Shown here: positions 1-4,841 of the stretch, piece after piece
How positions within the stretch are numbered: the first letter of the stretch is position 1
How the letters are laid out: every line of letters begins with the position of its first letter
Assembly (NCBI GenBank): GCA_037444185.1
Contig: JBBIMW010000055.1
Coordinates: 1 to 11,346 of the forward strand
Length of the DNA stretch: 11,346 nucleotides
Direction: 5' to 3'
From: JAILZP01 sp037444185
GTDB lineage: Bacteria; Bacillota; Desulfotomaculia; Desulfotomaculales; Desulfocucumaceae
Translations under genes and position numbers: made by a program
The notes under the pieces: model-generated
Databases searched by the model: none
Told to the model about the DNA's origin: nothing
The model's input: only the letters and a program-made list of their open reading frames with translations

Positions 1-189
1 ATCATCTTCATCATCATCTTCATCATCATCTTCATACTCGTCTTCGTCATCGTCCTCATCGTCGTCTTCATATTCACTTTCATCAGCGAGCAGGTCTTTG
101 AAACCGTTTTTGGCGTCATCTTTTTTGCAAAATTTTTCACCGTTGGTTTCACCGGTTTTTTCACCGTTTTCCGGTTTTTCGGCGGACAT
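1..189 (-). CDS. Highly acidic, probably disordered protein (3' end outside window)
   Basis: This gene is partial: 63 codons are visible and the reading frame is still open at the window edge. The ATG at 189-187 follows a purine-rich ribosome binding site (GAGAGGTG) at a normal distance. Residues 1-36 are rich in Lys, Glu, Asn and Gly (MSAEKPENGEKTGETNGEKF). From about residue 37 the chain is almost only Asp and Glu with a few Tyr. There is no signal peptide, membrane segment or folded-domain motif, so the visible part is probably disordered and strongly negative. Function unknown. An RNA polymerase delta subunit also has an acidic tail, but its N-terminal winged-helix domain is absent here. 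The codons of the acidic part form a near-repeat at DNA level. It has its own promoter at 235-265. Confidence 0.75.
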   Translation of the reverse strand, partial: MSAEKPENGEKTGETNGEKFCKKDDAKNGFKDLLADESEYEDDDEDDDEDEYEDDDEDDDEDD

Positions 190-234
190 GAAAAACACCT
201 CTCTTTTAACGATATTGATGTTGCAGCTGACTTA

Positions 235-265
235 ATTATAGCATTGCCACACGCCCGGGGGACAA
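235..265 (-). promoter_or_regulatory. Extended -10 promoter of the acidic-protein gene
   Basis: On the minus strand TATAAT lies at 240-235 and is preceded by TG plus one base, giving the extended -10 form TGCTATAAT. A TTGTCC at 265-260 could be the -35 with a long 19-bp spacer. Transcription would start near 228, about 40 bases before the ATG. The -10 match is strong; the -35 is weak. Confidence 0.55.
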
Positions 266-304
266 TACTATTTTTGCACGCTCTCCTGAATGCCGGCCGG
301 ATAA

Positions 305-745
305 TCATGAAAAGCTGAGCATTTTTAGCCCGGCGGCGGGGTTGAACTCCCTGAAGGCGCCGGTGTCGATCATTTCCAGTATGATTGCCTCGGCCACCAG
401 GTATATTTCTGATCCCGCCCGGATGCAGCCCGTCAGGGTTATATCGCCCCTGCCCAGGGCCCCGTGCAGGTGTATGGCCGGCAGTCCCTTTTCGTCCCGG
501 AAGAGAGTGCCAATGCCAATGATCTCCCGGCAGTCTTCAAACCGCCGCCAGACGGGAACCGGCGGCAGGATGTCCTCCTCCGGTCCCACCACCAGGGACG
601 CCTCTTTCAGTGCCCCAATGACGTAAATAATCCCTGCTTCTATGTCTTCCCTGCCGGCAAGCCGCTTCAGTTCCTCGAGAAGATTATCGCCGTGGTCCAG
701 CCGGGCCACAAAAATGCGTCCGGTTTTTCCTTTGCTGTATTTCAT
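305..745 (-). CDS. PPC/DUF296-domain protein
   Basis: The product is a single PPC (DUF296) domain of 146 aa with no AT-hook, as in many bacterial and archaeal stand-alone members; in plants the same domain follows an AT-hook and forms trimers. The visible signature is a GRIFVARLDHGDNLLEELKRLA start, the IIYVIGALKEASL strand, IIGIGTLF, then the metal-site motif HLHGALGRGD (His94 and His96 counted from the upstream ATG). The third ligand position, usually His in a GGH motif of prokaryotic members, reads TGC here (Cys109). Two ATGs compete: 751 lies only 3 bases after GGAGG, while 745 lies 9 bases after it, so 745 is preferred. It follows the uracil-DNA glycosylase gene in the same direction. 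The cellular role of bacterial PPC proteins is not settled; DNA binding is possible. Confidence 0.85.
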   Translation of the reverse strand: MKYSKGKTGRIFVARLDHGDNLLEELKRLAGREDIEAGIIYVIGALKEASLVVGPEEDILPPVPVWRRFEDCREIIGIGTLFRDEKGLPAIHLHGALGRGDITLTGCIRAGSEIYLVAEAIILEMIDTGAFREFNPAAGLKMLSFS

Positions 746-856
746 GGTCATTAACCTCCAAATTTCCCGGCGCCCCGGGGAGGGCCGCCCGGTTTATTTT
801 CGTTCAGGAAAGCATATGACTCTTTAAAGCGCCGGCCGCCGGCACACAACAACTGA

Positions 857-1429
857 TTATGGAGGGGAACCCAGGTATTCTCCCAGCCGGCCGAACTCCG
901 AACGGATCAATTCTTCCAGTGCGCGGTTGTAAATGGCCGCCGCCGGGTGGTACATGGGATAAACATTGAATGTGCCTGCAGAAATTATCCGTCCGTGGCA
1001 TTCTCCGATGGTGTAATTTTTGCCGCACAGCCATTTTAGGGCTATATTGCCCAGCGTGACCACCGTCCTGGGCCGGATGATTCCCAATTCCCTGTTCAAC
1101 CACTGGCCGCAGACCGGTATTTCCCGGGTGGGGGTGCGGTTTCTGCTGCCGCCGTTGGCGGTGGGACGGCATCTGACCACATTGGTGATGTAAACGGCAT
1201 TCCTGGTCAGGCCGGCCATGGCCAAATATGTATTCAGTTTTTTTCCAGCCTCTCCGGCAAAGGGGATGCCGTGCTTAATCTCATTGGCGCCCGGGGCCTC
1301 ACCCACAAAAATCACCCTGGCCTTCCCGGCGTCGCCGGCGTCCCTCACCGGCCCGGTTCTTTCAGCTCCCAGGGGGCATCTCCGGCAGCGGGCTATTTCC
1401 CTGTACAGATTATCAAGTTCTTCACCCAT
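857..1429 (-). CDS. Family 4 uracil-DNA glycosylase (Fe-S type)
   Basis: This 190-aa protein is predicted to excise uracil from DNA at the first step of base excision repair, in the cytoplasm. The family 4 signatures are all visible. Cys15 and Cys18 (CRRC) with Cys87 and Cys107 are the expected four ligands of the [4Fe-4S] cluster. Motif 1 is GEAPGANE (43-50, catalytic-type Glu44), followed by PFAG with the uracil-stacking Phe57. Asn83 in ITNVVRCRP is the uracil-recognition residue, and His161 in MYHPAAAIYN is motif 3. The stretch between the third and fourth cysteines is a few residues longer than usual (ANGGS insert). GLAPA, typical of family 5, is absent. The ATG at 1429 is the only ordinary start in the frame; its ribosome site is weak (GGAA), which fits translation downstream of the 111-aa gene in one transcript. 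Confidence 0.93.
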   Translation of the reverse strand: MGEELDNLYREIARCRRCPLGAERTGPVRDAGDAGKARVIFVGEAPGANEIKHGIPFAGEAGKKLNTYLAMAGLTRNAVYITNVVRCRPTANGGSRNRTPTREIPVCGQWLNRELGIIRPRTVVTLGNIALKWLCGKNYTIGECHGRIISAGTFNVYPMYHPAAAIYNRALEELIRSEFGRLGEYLGSPP

Positions 1430-1524
1430 GCCGTTTCCGGGCTTTAAGTCGCAGTGGCCTGCGATCCGCCAAGAAGTTCCACCTCCCGCCAGTTGATACC
1501 ATTATGGGGCAGCCAATAAATTTT

Positions 1525-1860
1525 TCAGGAAATCCTGAATTTGCCGCGTTCCATGATTTCAATCAGGTGCGCCGCGGCCAGCATTTTGGCGTGGGTCACG
1601 TCGGGAGTCTGGGTGGCGGCCAGTTCCATTTCCTCCCTCACGGTGGCTCCTTCCCTTGAACATCTGAATATTTCGTTGCTCAGCGTCCGGCGTGATTCGT
1701 CCAGCCTGGCGAAACTGATGGCCGCAGAAAATATATCCAGCAGCAAATTTCTTTCCAGGCCGGGGTCCGTTTCCGGTAAAATGACCGGGCTTCCCCTGTA
1801 GATCTCGATCAACGCCGACAGCAGATAGCGGGTGCCGGGTTTGTTTGCGGTGTTTTCCAT
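1525..1860 (-). CDS. Conserved-looking helical protein of unknown function, 111 aa
   Basis: I do not recognise this family. The product (MENTANKPGTRYLL to MERGKFRIS) is soluble and largely helical by composition, with no cysteine pair, signal or membrane segment. The start is fixed by three facts: ATG 1860 follows GGAG with a 9-base spacer, a strong promoter lies 35-63 bases upstream, and the longer open frame above it runs through an A14 tract and the promoter itself. It is the first gene of the minus-strand group with the uracil-DNA glycosylase and the PPC protein, so a link to DNA maintenance is possible but unproven. The frame stays open for 25 codons beyond its TGA stop. Confidence 0.75.
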   Translation of the reverse strand: MENTANKPGTRYLLSALIEIYRGSPVILPETDPGLERNLLLDIFSAAISFARLDESRRTLSNEIFRCSREGATVREEMELAATQTPDVTHAKMLAAAHLIEIMERGKFRIS

Positions 1861-1894
1861 TTCATAACGCTCCTTTTTACAGTCCGTCCCTTTA

Positions 1895-1923
1895 ATAATA
1901 AAACCCCACGCCCTGACTTTCAA
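1895..1923 (-). promoter_or_regulatory. Sigma-A type promoter of the 111-aa gene and following genes
   Basis: On the minus strand the -35 TTGAAA (1923-1918) and the -10 TATTAT (1900-1895) are separated by exactly 17 bp. AT-rich DNA lies upstream (1935-1976), including a run of 14 A on this strand that could act as bent or UP-like DNA. The predicted start near 1888 gives a leader of about 28 bases. Confidence 0.7.
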
Positions 1924-2025
1924 CTTCCTGCCCGGTTTTTTTAAAAGCTTAAAAACATTTGCTTTTTTTTTTTTTTCGTGGTAATATTTCATATAACCAT
2001 AGATTAGGCGGTGCGATTCCCTCTC

Positions 2026-2077
2026 CCAATTTCTCCATTGGTTAGGGATAAAAAAGCCACCTGTTCCTAATACCAAT
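2026..2077 (+). promoter_or_regulatory. Competing inverted repeats upstream of the zinc-ribbon gene
   Basis: ATTGG at 2037-2041 can pair with CCAAT at 2026-2030 (6-base loop). Within the longer arm ATTGGTTAGG (2037-2046) it can instead pair with CCTAATACCAAT (2066-2077), leaving a two-base bulge. The two pairings exclude each other. The element ends about 15 bases before the ribosome binding site of the gene at 2105. It may be an operator or a switching leader; no clear plus-strand promoter was found to decide. Confidence 0.3.
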
Positions 2078-2104
2078 GGGAAAATTATTCGGGAGGTAGT
2101 TTTA

Positions 2105-2407
2105 ATGTACAAAGATCGGTATTTGGCCTGCCGCGACTGTGGAGAGGAGTTTTTGTTCTCCGCTTCCGAGCAGGAATTTTTTGCGGAAAAGGGGTTTACC
2201 AATGACCCCGGTCGGTGCCCCGGTTGCCGGGCGGCCCGCAAAAACCGTAATGGTGGCAGGGGACGTGAGGATCGGGGCCGGCAGGGCCGGAGAATGTATC
2301 CCGCAGTATGCGCGTCCTGCGGCATGGAAACGGAAGTACCCTTCCAGCCCAGGGAAGGCAGGCCGGTATACTGCAGGGAATGCTTCCAGCCGGCGGCTAG
2401 GTACTAA
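2105..2407 (+). CDS. Small double zinc-ribbon protein
   Basis: The 100-aa product has two four-cysteine metal sites. The first is CRDC (Cys9, Cys12) with CPGC (Cys38, Cys41) around FLFSASEQEFFAEKGF, which resembles the probable zinc-ribbon domain zf-trcl. The second is CASC (Cys69, Cys72) with CREC (Cys90, Cys93) around a VPFQPREGRPVYC segment. The linker at about 43-63 is rich in Gly and Arg (NGGRGREDRGRQGRR), which suggests contact with nucleic acid. ATG 2105 follows GGGAGGTAG with good spacing. Proteins like this are common in clostridial genomes, but I know no established role. It is divergent from the 111-aa gene and is followed by a hairpin. It could act as a transcription or RNA-binding accessory factor; this is inference. 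Confidence 0.85.
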   Translation: MYKDRYLACRDCGEEFLFSASEQEFFAEKGFTNDPGRCPGCRAARKNRNGGRGREDRGRQGRRMYPAVCASCGMETEVPFQPREGRPVYCRECFQPAARY

Positions 2408-2415
2408 GAAAATGG

Positions 2416-2434
2416 GGCGCGGCCAAGCCGCGCC
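2416..2434 (+). terminator. Terminator-like hairpin after the zinc-ribbon gene
   Basis: A perfect 8-bp GC stem (GGCGCGGC / GCCGCGCC) with a CAA loop starts 9 bases after the TAA stop. Only TTCT follows on the plus strand, so the U-tract is weak. On the minus strand the stem is followed, after two C, by ATTTTCTT, so it may act in both directions. Confidence 0.5.
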
Positions 2435-2460
2435 TTCTGCCAAAAGCATTATCACCGTGG

Positions 2461-2490
2461 GCCTGCCTTACTGGGAAAGTACTGGCAGGC
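2461..2490 (+). terminator. Second hairpin, possible back-up terminator
   Basis: GCCTGCC (2461-2467) pairs with GGCAGGC (2484-2490). An inner TACT/AGTA helix with a GGGAA loop gives a two-part stem. TTATTT follows directly. It lies within the 362-base gene-free stretch after the zinc-ribbon gene. Confidence 0.4.
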
Positions 2491-2594
2491 TTATTTACTG
2501 CCTTAGGAAATGTTCAATGTTAAAGTTCATGTTCCTTCGGTTCACAAGGAGGCCTTGCTCCCCGGTGTTTTCGTTTTGTAATTTTGTGTTGATA

Positions 2595-2610
2595 ATCATG
2601 TATACATGAT
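2595..2610. promoter_or_regulatory. Perfect 16-bp palindrome, candidate operator
   Basis: ATCATGTATACATGAT reads the same on both strands over all 16 bases. It lies about 30 bases upstream of the -35 of the chemotaxis-receptor promoter, in AT-rich DNA. The size and symmetry suit a dimeric regulator; no regulator gene is visible nearby. Confidence 0.4.
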
Positions 2611-2640
2611 GATTACTGTCGATATTTTAGAAGATAATTA

Positions 2641-2669
2641 TTGCCAATTGTCTTTGCCGCCAATATAAT
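2641..2669 (+). promoter_or_regulatory. Sigma-A type promoter of the chemotaxis-receptor gene
   Basis: TTGCCA (2641-2646) and TATAAT (2664-2669) are separated by exactly 17 bp, one base from consensus in total. The start would be near 2676, giving a leader of about 94 bases that consists almost entirely of the alternative hairpins described next. Confidence 0.75.
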
Positions 2670-2686
2670 TTAATTATTAAAAGATC

Positions 2687-2753
2687 AACAGCCTGCATTT
2701 GGATGTTCACTTCTTTGAGCTTGGCGCAGGCTGTTTTATTTGAAAAAACAGCC
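2687..2753 (+). promoter_or_regulatory. Mutually exclusive leader hairpins (attenuator-like)
   Basis: Stem A pairs AACAGCCTGC (2687-2696) with GCAGGCTGTT (2726-2735): 10 perfect base pairs, a 29-base loop, followed by TTATTT as in a terminator. Stem B pairs GGCTGTTTT (2729-2737) with AAAACAGCC (2745-2753): 9 perfect base pairs and a 7-base loop. Both use 2729-2735, so only one can form. Stem B ends directly at the G-run that serves as the ribosome binding site. I could not match the leader to a known riboswitch class, including c-di-GMP. Confidence 0.45.
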
Positions 2754-2769
2754 GGGGGGGATTAAAGGT

Positions 2770-3885
2770 ATGGAAATAAGAAAGCTCACCGCCGGACGTT
2801 ATCTGCTGCGCACGGTGGTTCTTGCGGGGCCCAGCGGCCTGCTTAGCGGGTTGCTGGCATTTTTGGCCGGCGACATCTACCTGGCGGCCTTGGTGGGTGC
2901 GCTGAGCGGAACATTGATGGGGGTGGGCATCAGCTACCGCAATTACCGCCAGCTTTTGGCGCCGATGAGGAGGGCCATCGGGAGCCTGGAGGGGATCGCC
3001 CGGCGGAGCGGGACAAGCTCGGCGGAGAAAATCCGCACGGCGGCGGATCTGGAAATAGCCTTCACCGCCATTCTCCTGGACCTTCACCGGCAGCTGGAAA
3101 ATGGTTCGGTAAGACTTGCGGAGAGTATATCCAACTTGCGTGACAGTGCTGTGCAGACTTCGGCGGGGGCCGAGGAGACCGCGGCCACGGTGGGCGGAGT
3201 GGCAAGCAATGTGGAAGCCATCCGCCAGAGGCTGGAGAGTATCAGCCACAGCGCCGACCTGGTGGCGGGCAGGCTGGGGGAAGGAATGGACAGCCTGCAG
3301 AAGATCGACAGCCATGTGCAGGTCCTGGCCCGGCAGAACGAGTCCACGGTAAATATAATCAAGCAGTTGAGCCATCAGACGGGGGATATTGCCAGGGCCT
3401 TGGAACTGATCACCGGTGTGGCCCGGCAGACCAACCTGCTTTCACTGAATGCCGCCATTGAGGCCGCCAAGGCCGGTAATTACGGGCGGGGGTTTTCAGT
3501 GGTGGCCGCAGAAATACGCGGTTTGGCAGATCAGTCGGCAAAAGCCACCGAAGAAATAAGCCAGGTAATCGGGAGTATAGTGGAGAACGCCGGGAAGGCC
3601 GGGACAATAGCCGGTGACGAGTACCGGAGAATACAGGACGGCGTGGAACAGATCGGCCGCCTGAGAAAAAACATGGACAACAATCTGGAATATATAAATA
3701 ATTTCCTTCGCCAGGTGCGGCAGATACCCGTAATGGTCGATAATATCGCCGAAGCCCTCGGGAACATCTACGGCGCCGCTGAGGAAACCAGTGCGGCCAC
3801 CGCTGAGGTGAGCAGGGTGGCGGGGGACCTGCAGGAATTGGTGGACAATATGAATGTGCTGGCGGACAGGTTCAGGGTGAACTGA
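2770..3885 (+). CDS. Methyl-accepting chemotaxis protein without periplasmic sensor domain
   Basis: The 371-aa receptor-like protein should signal through CheW/CheA to the flagellar motor or another output. Two close hydrophobic helices (about residues 14-33 and 36-55) anchor it in the membrane with almost nothing outside, so no extracytoplasmic ligand domain exists. A linker to about 110 shows no clear HAMP motif. The rest is the coiled-coil signalling domain. Its hairpin tip is at 213-252 (ITGVARQTNLLSLNAAIEAAKAG then GRGFSVVAAEIRGLA). Methylation-type Glu pairs occur in SAGAEETAAT (135-136) and GAAEETSAAT (338-339). The frame could be read from a TTG at 2740, but that lies inside a hairpin. 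ATG 2770 follows a G-run with an 8-base spacer and is preferred. No other chemotaxis gene is nearby. Its stop codon abuts a broken EVE gene. Confidence 0.93.
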   Translation: MEIRKLTAGRYLLRTVVLAGPSGLLSGLLAFLAGDIYLAALVGALSGTLMGVGISYRNYRQLLAPMRRAIGSLEGIARRSGTSSAEKIRTAADLEIAFTAILLDLHRQLENGSVRLAESISNLRDSAVQTSAGAEETAATVGGVASNVEAIRQRLESISHSADLVAGRLGEGMDSLQKIDSHVQVLARQNESTVNIIKQLSHQTGDIARALELITGVARQTNLLSLNAAIEAAKAGNYGRGFSVVAAEIRGLADQSAKATEEISQVIGSIVENAGKAGTIAGDEYRRIQDGVEQIGRLRKNMDNNLEYINNFLRQVRQIPVMVDNIAEALGNIYGAAEETSAATAEVSRVAGDLQELVDNMNVLADRFRVN

Positions 3886-3987
3886 AGGGGCGAAATTTCT
3901 GACTCCGTCCCAGACGTCCCGCCCCGCCCGGACAAGGCGGCCGTAGCTATATTCCCCCGGCTCTGTTTTCATGAGCCAGTATGCCAT
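3886..3987 (-). pseudogene. 5' remnant of an EVE-domain gene
   Basis: ATG 3987 follows AAAGGAG with a good spacer and opens with MAYWLMKTEPGEYSYGRLV...VWDGVRNF. This is the unmistakable N-terminus of the EVE domain (YWLMKxEPxEYS and VWDGVRN motifs), a PUA-related fold known to read modified bases in several families. Similarity stops after about 33 codons; a full EVE protein has roughly 140-160 residues. From there the frame continues as antisense of the chemotaxis gene for another ~130 codons, which carries no EVE similarity. The 3' part of the gene is therefore missing, and the break is within a few bases of the neighbouring stop codon at 3883-3885. The intact translation start suggests a fairly recent rearrangement. 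Confidence 0.8.
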
Positions 3988-4046
3988 ATAATGCACTCCT
4001 TTATAAAAATAGCCGGAATATGTAGATGTATGAGTACCGCTTTTGA

Positions 4047-4075
4047 TTGCAATAACTTTGCGGTGGATTTATAAT
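4047..4075 (+). promoter_or_regulatory. Sigma-A type promoter of the ExoD-like gene
   Basis: TTGCAA (4047-4052) is followed after 17 bp by a perfect TATAAT (4070-4075). Transcription would begin near 4082, which rules out the earlier in-frame TTG at 4043 as the start of the gene. Confidence 0.65.
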
Positions 4076-4117
4076 ATACAAGCGCGATGTATTGCAACGA
4101 TGGGGGTGGAGGGACAA

Positions 4118-4747
4118 TTGTTCACGAAAAGAGGAGCCGGCTGTGATAAAGGGTCCTTTTCCTCCATGCTGTATGATCTATCCCGCTCACTGCCCGCCCG
4201 GGGTCTCACCCTGAGGGAACTGCTGGATTGCCTCAGGGAGAGGGGCCTTCTGGCCATGTGCATGGTGATGACGGTTCCCTTTCTGCTGCCCATGTCCATT
4301 CCCGGCAGCAGCACCCCCTTTGGTCTGGCAATAGCTTTGATCGGGTTGGGAGTGGTGGTGGACAGGGCTCCGAGCTTGCCCCGCCGCATCATGGACCGTT
4401 CCATCGCAGCCGAGCACCTGTTTCCTTTGCTTCAGAAAGGGGCTTGGCTTTTCGGAAAAATAGAAAGGTGGACGTACCCCCGGCTGCCGGCATTGGCCTG
4501 CGGCAAGACTATGGTTCGGATAAATGCCCTTGTGATGGTATTCAGCGCCGTCATGCTGATGTTTCCCCTCCCCCTGCCCCTTTCCAACACCCTTCCCGCT
4601 TACGGGGTGCTTTTTCTCGCCGCCGGTAATCTGGAGAGGGACGGCTTTTTGGTGATTTTGGGATATCTGATGGTGTTCCTGGCCGTGATTTATTTTGGGC
4701 TTTTGACCCTGCTGGGGACCGCAGGTTTAAGAACCCTGTTCGGTTGA
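4118..4747 (+). CDS. ExoD-like exopolysaccharide-synthesis membrane protein
   Basis: The 209-aa product matches the ExoD family, integral membrane proteins named from rhizobial exopolysaccharide synthesis; the biochemical role is unknown. Typical segments are the N-terminal soluble part (SSMLYDLSRSLPARGLTLRELLDCLRERGLLA), then MVMTVPFLLPMSIPGSSTPFGLAIALIGLGVVV, the PSLPRRIMDRS loop, and PLPLSNTLPAYGVLFLAAGNLERDGFLVILGY. About four to five hydrophobic segments are visible. TTG 4118 is preferred because GGAGG ends 5 bases before it. ATG 4100 in the same frame lacks a ribosome site, and both lie after the predicted transcription start. It stands alone on the plus strand and converges with the GH18-type gene; no polysaccharide cluster is in view. 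Confidence 0.88.
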   Translation: MFTKRGAGCDKGSFSSMLYDLSRSLPARGLTLRELLDCLRERGLLAMCMVMTVPFLLPMSIPGSSTPFGLAIALIGLGVVVDRAPSLPRRIMDRSIAAEHLFPLLQKGAWLFGKIERWTYPRLPALACGKTMVRINALVMVFSAVMLMFPLPLPLSNTLPAYGVLFLAAGNLERDGFLVILGYLMVFLAVIYFGLLTLLGTAGLRTLFG

Positions 4748-4775
4748 TGGAACACGACTTGCCGAATGCCGCATC

Positions 4776-4800
4776 CACGCGCCGGTGGCCGGCAGGCGTG
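4776..4800 (+). terminator. Hairpin between convergent genes
   Basis: CACGC (4776-4780) and GCGTG (4796-4800) enclose a CCGG/CCGG inner helix. The stem is GC-rich, but no U-tract follows on either strand. Its position, 28 bases after the ExoD-like stop and 41 bases before the end of the opposing gene, suits a weak bidirectional terminator. Confidence 0.3.
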
Positions 4801-4841
4801 TGATCGCTGGATGAAATATGCCGCCCCGGTCCGTGCAGAAT

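Noticed and set aside
1351..1503. 26-codon frame overlapping the start of the uracil-DNA glycosylase gene
   Set aside because: No ribosome binding site and no recognisable sequence; short overlap likely by chance.
1861..2325. N-terminal extension of the 111-aa gene to 266 aa
   Set aside because: It would run through the promoter, the A14 tract and the opposing zinc-ribbon gene; ATG 1860 has its own ribosome site.
2139..2609. Plus-strand frame of 156 aa overlapping the zinc-ribbon gene
   Set aside because: It is a shifted frame of the zinc-ribbon gene, extends through two hairpins and shows no domain.
2561..2609. 14-codon frame starting at GTG after AAGGAGG in the gap before the receptor
   Set aside because: The spacer is too long (12 bases), the frame ends in the palindrome and nothing suggests a conserved peptide.
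2740..2769. TTG start adding 10 residues to the chemotaxis receptor
   Set aside because: It lies in the leader hairpins and lacks a ribosome site; ATG 2770 is better placed.
4043..4117. Upstream start of the ExoD-like gene at TTG 4043
   Set aside because: It lies upstream of the predicted -35 and -10, so it would not be transcribed.
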